Shown piece after piece: positions 26,270 to 36,491 of a stretch of 58,474 nt of DNA. Made by a program: the position numbers and the translations under genes. The stretch is from assembly GCF_003287285.1 (NCBI RefSeq), contig NZ_QMIG01000026.1, positions 1 through 58,474 on the forward strand. The letters run 5' to 3'. The notes beneath the pieces are model-generated. The model did no database searches, was not told the DNA's origin, and worked only from the letters and a program-made list of their open reading frames with translations. The stretch is from Phytoactinopolyspora halophila. GTDB lineage: Bacteria > Actinomycetota > Actinomycetes > Jiangellales > Jiangellaceae. Every line of letters begins with the position of its first letter. Positions within the stretch are counted from its first letter, which is position 1.

Positions 26270-27315
26270 GGAGTGCCCCGGATTTCGAGGTAGAGATCAC
26301 CCCAGGGCACCTCGTCCGGCAGGTGATCGGCGACCGCGTCGGCGAAGGCCTCGCGATCGACGTCCTCGACCACCTCGATCTCGTCGGAGCCCTTCCACTC
26401 CTCGATGAACTCTTCCTCCTCGCTCACGATGCACTCACGCACGGCCTCGCTGGCCTCGTCCATCGCCTCGTCCAGGAGCGCGGCCTGCTCGTCGTCCAGG
26501 GAGTCGTAGACGCCGTCATGCGTCACCGTGTGCACGGCCTGCACCATGTGCCCGGTGAGGTTGATGTAGTCCTGGACCTCGTGAAACCCGGACGAGGCGA
26601 TCGTCGGGACCGGGTTCTCCTGGGCGTCGAGAACTCCCTGCTGGAGAGCGGTGTAGACCTCATCCAGGGCCATCGGCGTGGCCGTTCCGCCCATGCCCTC
26701 GATGTTCGTCAGGTAGAGGGGCGCATCCGGGGTGCGTAGCTTCACGCCCGCGAGATCCTCCGGAGAGTTGACCGGGACATTCGACGTGACGTGCCGGGTG
26801 CCGTAGTACCAGGTGGACATCACCCGGATGCCGGATTCCTCGTAGAGGTCGTCGTGGATCTGGGTGATCTCTTCCCCGTTGACCGTCTCGATGAAGTGGT
26901 CGACGTCGTCGAACAAGTAGGCACCATCGAGCACGGCGGCCGGCTCGTGCCACACACCCAGGAACGACGGGCCGGCGACGGCGATGTCGAGGCCACCGTT
27001 GGCGATCTGCTCCAGGGACTCCGCCTCGTTGCCGAGCTGTGCGGACGGGTAGCTTTCGATGTTGATCCCGCTGCCCTCGAGGTGTTCCTGGATGGCGGGC
27101 ACGCCACAGGTCTCGACGGGATGGGAGGCGTCGTAGACGTGTGCGAAGCGCAAGATCTCGTCGTCGGACGTAGCAGCCTCTGTGTCCTCCTCGTCGACGG
27201 TCTCTCCGACGTCGCAGGCGGCCAGGGCGGTGGCCACCAGCAGCCCGACGCCCGGTACGAGTGCGAGGGAGCGCTGGCGGTTGCGGGTGCCGTTCGTCGC
27301 GTTGGTCTTGATCAT
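26266..27315 (-). CDS. dctP: TRAP transporter substrate-binding lipoprotein (DctP)
   Basis: A 349-residue DctP-family binding protein. The lipobox LAAC gives Cys34 as the lipidated residue. The core contains RFAHVYDASHPVETCG, VKLRTPDAPLYLTNIEGMGG (with the carboxylate-binding Arg) and LDEVYTALQQGVLDAQENPV. That Arg implies an organic-acid ligand, in line with a sugar acid. Start ATG 27315 is selected for the signal peptide and the GGAGA upstream. A 49-bp gap separates it from the preceding Ldh2-type gene. Confidence 0.92.
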   Translation of the reverse strand: MIKTNATNGTRNRQRSLALVPGVGLLVATALAACDVGETVDEEDTEAATSDDEILRFAHVYDASHPVETCGVPAIQEHLEGSGINIESYPSAQLGNEAESLEQIANGGLDIAVAGPSFLGVWHEPAAVLDGAYLFDDVDHFIETVNGEEITQIHDDLYEESGIRVMSTWYYGTRHVTSNVPVNSPEDLAGVKLRTPDAPLYLTNIEGMGGTATPMALDEVYTALQQGVLDAQENPVPTIASSGFHEVQDYINLTGHMVQAVHTVTHDGVYDSLDDEQAALLDEAMDEASEAVRECIVSEEEEFIEEWKGSDEIEVVEDVDREAFADAVADHLPDEVPWGDLYLEIRGTP

Positions 27316-27364
27316 GTGCGTTCTCCGTTGAATGTCGTGATGGCAGTTGTCGACCAGGCTGGAA

Positions 27365-28429
27365 TCATCCGTCCTGGCCGCCGGCGTCGGTGGTGCCCGC
27401 CACTCTGGGGATGCCGAGCGAATCGGCGAGCTGGTCAAGCTGCTCGGCTGTAGACGCGGGGAGCATGACCGTTTCGGCACGGGCCCGGCCGTACTCGATG
27501 TCGCCGGGCGCGTATACGTCGGCCGCGTCCGGAGCCCCGCTGTCGCGGACGCGTTCTTGCAGGCGCGCCACCCGCCGCTCCGTCGGCGTCCGGCCGGCGA
27601 AGGATGCCGTGTCGATGGCGATCAGCAGATGCCCGGTGTTCATCTGCACCGCGTGATCGTTCCAGATGTCCCGCGTCTCGTGAGCGAAGGCGGCAGTGGT
27701 GAGTGAGGCCCCGAGGGCTTCGAGCACCACCGAGAGCGCCGAGCCCTTCGGTCCTCCGAAGGGCAGCAACGCTCCCTGGAGGGCACGTTCGGCATCCGTG
27801 GTGGGATCCCCGTGCGCGTCAACCGCCCATCCGGCCGGGATCGGCCGGCCGTCGTTGCGGGCGGCGACGATCTTTCCGTACGCCCCTTCGCTCGTCGCGA
27901 AGTCGGCGGTGAGGGGGTGATCATCGGTGCTGGGAACGGCGATGGTCAGGGGATTCGTCCCCAGGAGCTTGCTCGCGCCGCCGTAGGGCGTGACAGAGGG
28001 TCCGGTGGTCGACGTGAGGATCCCGATCAGGCCGTGTGCGGCGAGTTCGTCAGTCCAGTACGCGCCGGCACCGTAGTGGACACTGTTTTGCACCGCCACG
28101 ACAGCGGCTCCGTGGTGGTGCGTGATGCTGATCGCGCGCCGCACCGCCGCGTTCATGGCGACCTGGCCGAGCCCGGCGTCGGCGTCCAGCAGGGCGGTGG
28201 CCCCGCGTTCGTCGATCCAATGCAGGTCCGGTCGGGGGTTGATCCCTCCGGCCTGGAGCGCGGAAACGTACAGCGGTAACCGCAGGAGACCGTGCGAGTG
28301 GATGCCCCGCTGATCGGCTTGCACCAGCGAGCGGCTGGTGACGTCCGCATCTTCTGGCGGCACATCGACTGCTCGTAGCGCCCGGGAGGCGAACTCGGCC
28401 AGTACACCGGGACTGTACTGCATCGTCAT
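27365..28429 (-). CDS. Ldh2-family NAD(P)-dependent oxidoreductase
   Basis: A 354-residue enzyme of the malate/L-lactate/2-sulfolactate dehydrogenase (Ldh_2) family, which is unrelated to classical Rossmann LDH. The active-site motif QADQRGIHSHGLLRLPLYV with its catalytic His is clear. GGASKLLGTNPLTIAVPS and GGPKGSALSVVLEAL bind the cofactor. It is the first gene of the operon. It may oxidise the keto-deoxy sugar acid or L-lactate released from L-fuconate breakdown. The start is ATG 28429; ATG 28423 is close behind. Confidence 0.87.
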   Translation of the reverse strand: MTMQYSPGVLAEFASRALRAVDVPPEDADVTSRSLVQADQRGIHSHGLLRLPLYVSALQAGGINPRPDLHWIDERGATALLDADAGLGQVAMNAAVRRAISITHHHGAAVVAVQNSVHYGAGAYWTDELAAHGLIGILTSTTGPSVTPYGGASKLLGTNPLTIAVPSTDDHPLTADFATSEGAYGKIVAARNDGRPIPAGWAVDAHGDPTTDAERALQGALLPFGGPKGSALSVVLEALGASLTTAAFAHETRDIWNDHAVQMNTGHLLIAIDTASFAGRTPTERRVARLQERVRDSGAPDAADVYAPGDIEYGRARAETVMLPASTAEQLDQLADSLGIPRVAGTTDAGGQDG

Positions 28430-28447
28430 CTGCGCGCAATCCCCTAA

Positions 28448-28475
28448 CCTATAGGATTTTGCGAAAGCCTATAGG
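28448..28475 (-). promoter_or_regulatory. Twin CCTATAGG palindromes: likely operator
   Basis: Two identical 8-bp palindromes, CCTATAGG at 28448-28455 and 28468-28475, lie exactly 20 bp apart (two helical turns). They begin 19 bp upstream of the Ldh2-type start. The phasing suits two dimers of one regulator on the same DNA face. The obvious candidate is the operon's own GntR protein, although the motif does not match the classical FadR-type core. Confidence 0.5.
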
Positions 28476-28621
28476 GAATGCGCGTGTATGGCAATGGTCT
28501 GTCCTCTTTCGGCGCTCACTCCATGTCTCGCGCCGCCTCCACCGCCCCCACGTCTCCCACCCCCGGCATCTGGCCGCCCCGGCATCTGCGCGCCCCGGCA
28601 TCTGGCCACCCCGGCATCTGC

Positions 28622-28673
28622 ATGATCATGAACACTTGTTGGGTCATATGGGTGGTGAAGTGTTCATGATCAT
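28622..28673. repeat. Family A hairpin, copy 3
   Basis: ATGATCATGAACACTT (28622-28637) pairs perfectly with 28658-28673 around a 20-nt loop. The reverse complement of this loop resembles the loop of the copy at 28882 (both run CACC...CCCAAC), so these two copies are inverted relative to one another. Confidence 0.85.
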
Positions 28674-28715
28674 TGGGAGGAGGGGTGGATTGCCGACGAT
28701 TGCCTCGGCGAACCA

Positions 28716-28785
28716 CACTTCTTGGGCCTGCGGAACGTCCAGACGGGCATAGAGCGTCCTGGAGGTTCCGCAGGCCCAAGAAGTG
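28716..28785. repeat. Family B hairpin, copy 2
   Basis: A 70-bp inverted repeat. The left arm is CACTTCTTGGGCCTGCGGAA then CGTCCAG. The right arm is CCTGGAGGTTCCGCAGGCCC then AAGAAGTG. Here the variable stem triplet is GCC, matched by GGC. Confidence 0.85.
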
Positions 28786-28881
28786 ACCTTTCCAGTGTGC
28801 GATTGGATGGATCGGCGCTCGGTGCGCGTCGAGGACGATGCTGCGGGCCCTGGCGTTACTGCGGCGCCGCCGGCAATTCCC

Positions 28882-28949
28882 CACTTCTCGTGATCATGAA
28901 CACTTCACCCGCCACTTGGCCCAACAAGTGTTCATGATCACGAGAAGTG
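28882..28949. repeat. Family A hairpin, copy 4
   Basis: A perfect 24-bp inverted repeat: 28882-28905 (CACTTCTCG then TGATCATGAACACTT) pairs with 28926-28949, with a 20-nt loop. It ends 28 bp before the 3' end of the leftward AztD-like gene, where a terminator would be expected. Confidence 0.88.
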
Positions 28950-28977
28950 TGCGGGCGTGCGGGTAGGTGGGTTGGCC

Positions 28978-30381
<1,404 letters not shown>

Positions 30382-30454
30382 CGCTGCGTGTCTCCTGATT
30401 CGTCGGTCGGCGGGCTTCCTGGCTCGCCGCTGTAGAGGGGAAGGCCGAGAAAGA

Positions 30455-30478
30455 GTATATGAGACTCATTATCATTAC
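30455..30478 (-). promoter_or_regulatory. Zur-like box
   Basis: The sequence TATATGAGACTCATTATCATTA contains an 11-bp palindrome centred at 30464 (ATGAG-A-CTCAT) and the CATTATCATTA half typical of Zur/Fur-type sites. It lies 74 bp upstream of the zinc lipoprotein start in otherwise GC-rich DNA. Zinc-dependent repression is inferred. Confidence 0.45.
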
Positions 30479-30577
30479 AATCTAGGAGATCGGCGACCTG
30501 TATCGCGCGCTTGCTCCGGGGTGAGTGCGTCAGGTGCCCGCGTCAGGTGTCCGCGTGGGCCCTGGCCGGATGGGTGA

Positions 30578-30615
30578 CGCCGGAATTCCGTCGATCGTCG
30601 CCGGAATTCTGTCGA
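30578..30615 (+). repeat. Direct repeat upstream of polysaccharide lyase
   Basis: CGCCGGAATTCCGTCGA (30578-30594) and CGCCGGAATTCTGTCGA (30599-30615) differ by one base and are spaced 21 bp apart (about two helical turns). They could be a two-site operator or activator region for the lyase gene, whose start is 77 bp downstream. Confidence 0.5.
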
Positions 30616-30691
30616 CGAGTGAGTCTTGTCACCGCCCGGCGCGACTGATTTACTCCCCGAGAGGTCTAGTCCACTCGCCGAGGGAGTCGTC

Positions 30692-33253
30692 GTGCAGCCG
30701 CTCAGTCGTCGCCAGGTGTTGTCGTTCCTTCCCGCCGCCGGCCTGCTGGCCGTCACCAAGCAGCTCCCGGCCGGTGCAGCCCCAGCAAGAAGCAGCGACG
30801 ATCATGCCCGGTTCCTCGCGAACACCATAGAGATCTTCGCTGGCACGGAGGAGTCGAATGCGCGACCCGAAGTCGCGGACAAGCTCACCGCCATCGCCCG
30901 GACCGCCAGAAACCGGCTCGCGGCGATGGACGACGCGGGAACGGGCGAGCTCTTCGCCGGTCAACCACTCGGTACGTCCGAGTCGAACCTGAGCCGCTCG
31001 TTCCAGTACCTCTACGAGATCGCGCTGGCCACCAAGACGCCCGGGATCGACGACCCGGACCTCGCGAACAATACGGATGTGCAGCAGCGCGTGATCGACG
31101 GCTTGATCTGGCTGCACGAGAACTACTACGGCGACCAGGACGAGGGCTACTACGGCAACTGGTACCACTGGGAGATCGGCATCTCCACGCGCGCCACCAG
31201 GACATTGGTGCTGCTGGCCGATCAAGTGGCCGAGTACGCTCCCGAGCTGACCGCGACCTACGTCGAGTCGATGGACGGCTACCTGCGCAAGGGCAAGGAC
31301 GGCGACGTCGATCTCGATTCGCGCTTTCACACCGGCGCGAACCTGGCCGACATCACCACCAACCGAATCCTGCAGGGCGCGCTGCTCGGCGACGATGCGC
31401 GGATCGAGAAGGCGATCAGCGATCAGCAGACCGTCTTCGCCACCATCGACCCGTACGATCTCCAGCACGGCGTTACCGACGGCTACTACGAGGACGGATC
31501 GTTCATCCAGCACCACTCCGTCGCCTATACCGGCTCGTACGGACGGATCCTGCTGGGACGTGTCGTGCAGTCCGTGAAGATCCTGGACGGGACGTCGTAC
31601 GCGGCGGGCGACGAGCTCGTCGACGTCGTGCATGGCTGGCTGACCGACGGGTTCGCACCGGTGATCTTCGAAGGCTGGATGATGGAGATCGTCAAGGGCC
31701 GTGCGGTATCGCGGACCACCACCGGCTATGCGGACGTCGGTGCCGTGGTCGAGGCGATCGTCGACCTCACCGACTACGCCGAGCCCGCGACGGCGACGGC
31801 GTTCGAGTCGTACGTCAAGTTCATCCGGTCCACCTCGCAGGCGACTCTCGACCCGACGAGCTTCGAATCGCCGGTCAGCATCCCGCGCTACACGGACATC
31901 CTGGGCGACGACTCCATCCCCGCCGAGGACCTGAATCCGCCCGAGCGCAGCGTCGCCTTCAACGCGATGGACAAGACCGTGCACCGCAGACCCGGATACG
32001 CCTTCGCGTTGGCGCGCAGCTCGGACCGGATCAGCAAGTACGAGTACATGAACTACGAGAACCTGATGCCGTGGTTCCAGGGCGACGGCGCGTACTACCT
32101 CTACTTGAGCGGGCAGGATCAGCGGGAGGCGTTCGGCGTCGACTACTACACGACGGTCTCCCCGTACCGGCTGGCCGGCGTCACCTCGCCGGTGGAGGAG
32201 CGGCAGACCATACCGGAGCTGTACGGGCAGGCATGGTACGAGAATCCAGATCACCCGCTCGAATTCACGGCGGCATCGGAGTCGCAGAACACCTACGTCT
32301 ACTTCCCGCGTGGCACGAACGGCTACTCGGGTGGCGCGACCCTGGGAGCGTACGGTGTCGCGGGGATGGTGCAGTCCGACGACGTCGCCTACGCGGACAA
32401 GCAACGCGGCATCCTGCCGGATGATTTCGTCGTCTACCAGAACACCCAGGCGATCAAATCGTGGTTCATGCTGGACGAGGAGATCGTCGTCCTGGCGGCC
32501 GGCATCGTCGATCCGGCCGGGCGGGACGCGGTGACCACCGTGGACAGCCGTATCTCTGCAGCGGCCGACGACATCGCGATCACGGGACGCGAGCGGAACG
32601 GCGGAACGTGGTCGGGCACGGGGACGTCGCAGCTGGATTGGCTGCGCTACGCCAACGCCGGTCAGGGCACTGCCGTGGGCTACGTCTTTCTCGACCGGCA
32701 GGACGTGACGGTGAGCGTGGAGGAGGTCACCCGGAGCCGTCAGGTGGTGCGGGCGTCGAACCCGGATACGGACGTGACGAAGAACGTGTTCGGGGTATCG
32801 GTCGACCACCCCGGCGGTTCGTCACCGACGGCGCTGGCCTACGCGCTCGTACCGAATGCCGGCGAAGAGCAGCTCCAGTCCTACGCCGACGGGCCGTTGA
32901 GCGTGCTCGCCAACGACGAGCGGATCCAGGCGATCAAGCACTCGGAGCTCGGCGTGATCGCGGCCAACGTGTTCACCGATCGGTGGCAGCATGCCGGGCG
33001 CCTGGCCATCGGCGGCCCGGCTTCCGTGATCATGCGGGAGGCCGACGACGCGGTGACCGTGGCGCTGTCCGACCCCACGATGGATCGCGACACCGTGTCG
33101 GTCATCGTGCGGGGACGCCCCCTGAAGGTAGATACGGCCGATCCGGGCGTCGAGGTCACCCGGATACCCGGCGGCACCCGGATCGTCGCGGACACCCACG
33201 AGGCGTACGGGCGCAGCTTCACCGCGACGCTCCGGCCAGGCTGGCCGCGCTGA
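30692..33253 (+). CDS. Tat-exported polysaccharide lyase family 8
   Basis: An 853-residue PL8 enzyme (hyaluronate/chondroitin/xanthan lyase type). It eliminates uronic-acid-containing glycans extracellularly. The N-terminus has a twin-arginine signal (LSRRQVLSFLPAAGLLAV). The alpha/alpha toroid contains NWYHWEIGIS, TGANLADITTNRILQGAL and the catalytic DGSFIQHHSVAYTGSYG region (His and Tyr). The beta-sandwich part has RSSDRISKYEYMNYENL. The GTG start at 30692 follows GAGGGAG by 5 nt and gives a clean Tat peptide. No sugar transporter adjoins it. Confidence 0.92.
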   Translation: MQPLSRRQVLSFLPAAGLLAVTKQLPAGAAPARSSDDHARFLANTIEIFAGTEESNARPEVADKLTAIARTARNRLAAMDDAGTGELFAGQPLGTSESNLSRSFQYLYEIALATKTPGIDDPDLANNTDVQQRVIDGLIWLHENYYGDQDEGYYGNWYHWEIGISTRATRTLVLLADQVAEYAPELTATYVESMDGYLRKGKDGDVDLDSRFHTGANLADITTNRILQGALLGDDARIEKAISDQQTVFATIDPYDLQHGVTDGYYEDGSFIQHHSVAYTGSYGRILLGRVVQSVKILDGTSYAAGDELVDVVHGWLTDGFAPVIFEGWMMEIVKGRAVSRTTTGYADVGAVVEAIVDLTDYAEPATATAFESYVKFIRSTSQATLDPTSFESPVSIPRYTDILGDDSIPAEDLNPPERSVAFNAMDKTVHRRPGYAFALARSSDRISKYEYMNYENLMPWFQGDGAYYLYLSGQDQREAFGVDYYTTVSPYRLAGVTSPVEERQTIPELYGQAWYENPDHPLEFTAASESQNTYVYFPRGTNGYSGGATLGAYGVAGMVQSDDVAYADKQRGILPDDFVVYQNTQAIKSWFMLDEEIVVLAAGIVDPAGRDAVTTVDSRISAAADDIAITGRERNGGTWSGTGTSQLDWLRYANAGQGTAVGYVFLDRQDVTVSVEEVTRSRQVVRASNPDTDVTKNVFGVSVDHPGGSSPTALAYALVPNAGEEQLQSYADGPLSVLANDERIQAIKHSELGVIAANVFTDRWQHAGRLAIGGPASVIMREADDAVTVALSDPTMDRDTVSVIVRGRPLKVDTADPGVEVTRIPGGTRIVADTHEAYGRSFTATLRPGWPR

Positions 33254-33325
33254 GTGGCCGCGACGTCGACGGTGTCGATCGGGCGTGCGGAGATCACGGT
33301 GCCGGAATAGTTTCCCGCCGCGTCC

Positions 33326-34048
33326 CTACCCGTCTTCGGCGTTCTTCAACACGTTCGTGAGGTGTTCCGCGGCGGCGAGTACCGCGGGAGCGTGCACGCG
33401 CCCGGGCTGGCGGGTCAGCCGTTCGATGGGTCCGGAGACGGAGACCGCTGCGACGACGCGCCCGCTGGCGGAGCGCACCGGCGCGGAGACGGACGCGACC
33501 CCCGGCTCGCGCTCGCCTACGCTCTGTGCCCAGCCACGACGCCGAACGGCGGCGAGCATGGTGGCGGTGAAACGCGCGCCTTGCAGGCCGCGGTGCATCC
33601 GTTCGGGCTCTTCCCAGGCGAGCAGGACCTGGGCGGCGGAGCCCGCGAGCATGGTGACGGTCGCGCCGACCGGGATGGTGTCGCGGAGTCCGGAGGGACG
33701 CTCGGCAGCGGCTACGCAGATGCGTTGCTCGCCTTGCCGGCGGAAGAGCTGTGTGCTTTCGCCCGTCGCGTCGCGTAACCGCGCCAGGACGGGACCGGCG
33801 GCGGCGAGCAGCCGGTCTTCTCCGGCGGCCGTGGCCAGCTCGCCGAGGCGGGGGCCGAGGACGAACCGGCCGTGCAGGTCCCGCGACACGAGCCGGTGAT
33901 GCTCGAGGGCGACGGCGAGCCGGTGCGCCGTCGGACGGGCGAGACCCGTTGCGGCGACGAGGTTTGCCAGCGTCGCTGGACCAGCTTCGAGCGCCGATAA
34001 GACCAGGGCGGCCTTGTCAAGCACGCCAACTCCGCTAGAGTTGTCCAT
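33326..34048 (-). CDS. ndgR: IclR-family regulator (NdgR/LtbR-like)
   Basis: A 240-residue IclR protein. The helix-turn-helix is in LANLVAATGLARPTAHRLAVALE, and the effector domain contains FVLGPRLGELATAAGEDRLLAAAGPVLARLRDATGESTQLF. It is divergent from leuC with about 100 bp between starts, the arrangement known for NdgR/LtbR, which controls leucine (leuCD) genes in actinomycetes. ATG 34048 is chosen over the upstream in-frame codon 34090, which only adds a non-conserved leader. Confidence 0.9.
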   Translation of the reverse strand: MDNSSGVGVLDKAALVLSALEAGPATLANLVAATGLARPTAHRLAVALEHHRLVSRDLHGRFVLGPRLGELATAAGEDRLLAAAGPVLARLRDATGESTQLFRRQGEQRICVAAAERPSGLRDTIPVGATVTMLAGSAAQVLLAWEEPERMHRGLQGARFTATMLAAVRRRGWAQSVGEREPGVASVSAPVRSASGRVVAAVSVSGPIERLTRQPGRVHAPAVLAAAEHLTNVLKNAEDG

Positions 34049-34149
34049 GACTCGATATTGCCATCTCAGCATTCGAGATGCAAGTCTCAAGCCGCAGGCC
34101 CTGACGAAGGGTCACATATCAGTAGATCATGGACGACGAGGAGACGGCG

Positions 34150-35583
34150 ATGGGAAAGACCCTGGCCGAGAAAGTGTGGGATGCGCACGTAGTGCGCCGA
34201 GCCGAGGGCGCGCCTGACCTTCTCTATATCGATCTCCATCTCGTTCACGAGGTCACCAGCCCGCAGGCGTTCGAGGGGCTGCGCTTGGCCGGGAGGCAGG
34301 TGCGTCGCCCGGATCTGACCCTGGCAACGGAAGACCACAATACTCCGACACTCGACATCGACAAGCCGATCGCGGACCTCACCAGCCGCACCCAGATCGA
34401 CACGCTGCGTCGCAACTGTGAGGATTTCGGTATCCGGTTGCATCCGCTGGGTGACACCGAGCAGGGGATCGTTCACGTCGTAGGGCCTCAGCTCGGGCTC
34501 ACGCAGCCGGGCATGACGGTTGTGTGCGGCGACTCGCACACCTCCACGCACGGCGCGTTCGGGGCGTTGGCATTCGGCATCGGCACGTCCGAGGTCGAGC
34601 ACGTCCTGGCGACGCAGACGTTGCCGCTGCGTCCGTTCAAGACCATGGCGATCAACGTTGAGGGCAAGCTGCGCCCCGGAACCACGTCCAAGGACATCAT
34701 CCTGGCCGTCATCGCGAAGATCGGCACTGGTGGCGGGCAGGGGTACGTGTTGGAGTACCGCGGCGAGGCGATCCGTTCGCTGTCGATGGAAGCGCGGATG
34801 ACGATCTGCAACATGTCCATCGAGGCCGGGGCCCGCGCCGGCATGATCGCGCCGGACGAGACGACGTTCGAGTACGTCCAGGGCCGCCCGCACGCCCCCA
34901 AGGGCAAGGAGTGGGATGCCGCGCTCGAGTACTGGAAGAGCTTGCGCACGGACGACGACGCCGAGTTCGACACCGAGGTCACGATCGACGCCGAGGAGCT
35001 CGAACCCTACGTGACGTGGGGAACCAATCCCGGTCAGGGGCTGCCGCTGTCGAGCGCCGTTCCGGATCCCGCGAGCTTCGCCGGGGAAGCCGAGCGCGCC
35101 GCGGCGGAACGTGCCCTGGAGTACATGGATCTGCGGCCCGGAACACCGTTGCGGGAGATCACCGTGGACACCGTGTTCATCGGATCGTGCACCAACGGGC
35201 GGATCGAGGACCTGCGCGCGGCGGCCGAGATCGTCAAGGGGCGGCGCAAGGCCGACGACGTCCGCGTGCTTGTTGTCCCCGGGTCGGATCGAGTGCGCCT
35301 TCAGGCCGAGAGCGAGGGTCTGGACAAGATCTTCACCGAGTTCGGTGCCGAGTGGCGGTTCGCGGGCTGTTCGATGTGTCTGGGGATGAATCCGGATCAG
35401 CTCTCGCCGGGTGAGCGCAGCGCGTCGACGTCGAATCGGAACTTCGAGGGCCGGCAAGGTAAAGGCGGGCGCACGCACCTGGTCAGCCCGCTCGTGGCGG
35501 CAGCGACGGGTGTGCGCGGCACGCTGTCGTCTCCCGCCGACCTCGACCCGACCCCACTCCCGTCCCGTGATCATGAACACTAG
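34150..35583 (+). CDS. leuC: 3-isopropylmalate dehydratase large subunit
   Basis: An aconitase-family [4Fe-4S] subunit of about 477 residues that isomerises 2- to 3-isopropylmalate with LeuD. Cluster cysteines are visible in [16 protein letters not shown] and [14 protein letters not shown], and [12 protein letters not shown] is the substrate motif. ATG 34150 has GAGGAG six bases upstream; ATG 34129 is an in-frame alternative. The last residues (SRDHEH) and the TAG stop are encoded by a family A hairpin, which extends the usual ...GTLSSPADL end by about a dozen residues. Confidence 0.96.
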   Translation: MGKTLAEKVWDAHVVRRAEGAPDLLYIDLHLVHEVTSPQAFEGLRLAGRQVRRPDLTLATEDHNTPTLDIDKPIADLTSRTQIDTLRRNCEDFGIRLHPLGDTEQGIVHVVGPQLGLTQPGMTVVCGDSHTSTHGAFGALAFGIGTSEVEHVLATQTLPLRPFKTMAINVEGKLRPGTTSKDIILAVIAKIGTGGGQGYVLEYRGEAIRSLSMEARMTICNMSIEAGARAGMIAPDETTFEYVQGRPHAPKGKEWDAALEYWKSLRTDDDAEFDTEVTIDAEELEPYVTWGTNPGQGLPLSSAVPDPASFAGEAERAAAERALEYMDLRPGTPLREITVDTVFIGSCTNGRIEDLRAAAEIVKGRRKADDVRVLVVPGSDRVRLQAESEGLDKIFTEFGAEWRFAGCSMCLGMNPDQLSPGERSASTSNRNFEGRQGKGGRTHLVSPLVAAATGVRGTLSSPADLDPTPLPSRDHEH

Positions 35584-35617
35584 CCGGGCATACAGGCCGG
35601 CATAGTGTTCATGATCA
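35568..35617. repeat. Family A hairpin, copy 5, inside 3' end of leuC
   Basis: TGATCATGAACACTA (35568-35582) pairs with 35603-35617. The inner GCCGG/CCGGC bases extend the stem with one mismatch. The left arm is translated as the C-terminus of LeuC and contains its TAG stop. The element lies between two genes of one operon. Confidence 0.87.
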
Positions 35618-35644
35618 TGAGAGTTTGATGAAGAGCGAGGAACC

Positions 35645-36235
35645 ATGGACAAGTTCATCCGCCACACCGGCGTCGGTGTGCCGCTGAGATACAGCAACGT
35701 CGACACCGATCAGATCATCCCGGCGGTGTACCTCAAGCGCGTGTCGCGCACCGGCTTCGAGGACGCCCTGTTCTCGGCATGGCGCCACGACGAGTCGTTC
35801 GTGCTCAACCACCCGTCGTATCGCTCCGGTTCGGTGCTCGTCGCCGGTCCGGACTTCGGCACCGGATCCTCGCGGGAGCACGCGGTCTGGGCGCTGAAGG
35901 ACTACGGCTTCAAGGCCGTCTTGTCGGCCCGCTTCGCCGACATCTTCCGCGGAAACTCCGGCAAGCAGGGCTTGCTCACGGGGGAGCTGGATCAGGACGA
36001 CATCGAGCGGATCTGGCAGGTGCTCGAAGACGCGCCGGGCACCGAGGTGACCGTCGACCTCGAACAACGCGAGGTGCGCTGCGCCGAGATCGTCGCGCCC
36101 ATGCAGGTCGACGACTACACCCGGTGGCGGCTGATGGAAGGGCTCGACGACATCGGGCTGACCATGCGGCACATCGACGAGATCGCCGACTTCGAAGCGA
36201 GCCGGCCCTCGCACAAGCCGCGAACCCTCGCCTGA
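35645..36235 (+). CDS. leuD: 3-isopropylmalate dehydratase small subunit
   Basis: A 196-residue aconitase swivel-domain subunit. Motifs include [16 protein letters not shown] and [17 protein letters not shown]. It forms the LeuCD heterodimer of leucine synthesis. ATG 35645 is preceded by GAGCGAGGAACC. Spacing from leuC is 61 bp, almost all of it the hairpin repeat. Confidence 0.96.
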   Translation: MDKFIRHTGVGVPLRYSNVDTDQIIPAVYLKRVSRTGFEDALFSAWRHDESFVLNHPSYRSGSVLVAGPDFGTGSSREHAVWALKDYGFKAVLSARFADIFRGNSGKQGLLTGELDQDDIERIWQVLEDAPGTEVTVDLEQREVRCAEIVAPMQVDDYTRWRLMEGLDDIGLTMRHIDEIADFEASRPSHKPRTLA

Positions 36236-36245
36236 AGGTCGGCAA

Positions 36246-36288
36246 GGAACCGACATTGTCGCGGTCATGGCCTCCACAATGTCGGTTC
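36246..36288. repeat. Family C element, copy 2
   Basis: A 43-bp element: GGAACCGACATTGTCGCGGT...CCACAATGTCGGTTC. The arms AACCGACATTGT/ACAATGTCGGTT pair perfectly, and the loop contains GGTCATGGCC as in the other copies. It begins 10 bp after the leuD stop. Confidence 0.78.
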
Positions 36289-36491
36289 GTTTCATGTGCC
36301 GCGTCAGTTCGTTTCATGTGCAGGGCATGCCTCGGCCGAAAGCTCCAGGAACGACGCCCGAGAGCGAGACATCCACGCGCATAATGCGCGACACGGGCGG
36401 CGATTTCTTGGCAGGACGTTGTATTCACGTGCGCTCACCAGGAAGACTGTGATCAGGATCCTGTGCGTCCATCCAGCATGAGGGAGCGACG

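Larger units (their letters stand above)
28430..28977. other. Intergenic region with repeat array A-B-A
   Basis: The 548 bp upstream of the Ldh2 operon and downstream of the AztD-like gene contain no gene I can support. They hold the twin CCTATAGG palindromes, a Pro/Ala-rich pseudo-frame with a repeated GGCATCTG motif near 28564-28620, then hairpins A (28622-28673), B (28716-28785) and A (28882-28949). Confidence 0.6.
30382..30691. other. Divergent promoter region, AztD-like and polysaccharide lyase genes
   Basis: There is no gene in these 310 bp. On the left is an AT-rich Zur-like palindrome. In the middle are two GCGTCAGGTG direct repeats (30527-30536, 30540-30549). To the right are two CGCCGGAATTC(C/T)GTCGA repeats (30578-30594, 30599-30615) ahead of the lyase. 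Confidence 0.6.

Noticed and set aside
28540-28620. Possible CRISPR-like array from repeated GGCATCTG and GCCCCGGCATCTG units
   Set aside because: Units are too short and contiguous, with no unique spacers and no cas genes. It is simple low-complexity DNA.
30650-32809. 719-residue minus-strand frame opposite the PL8 lyase
   Set aside because: The lyase has clear Tat signal and catalytic motifs. The antisense frame has shadow composition.
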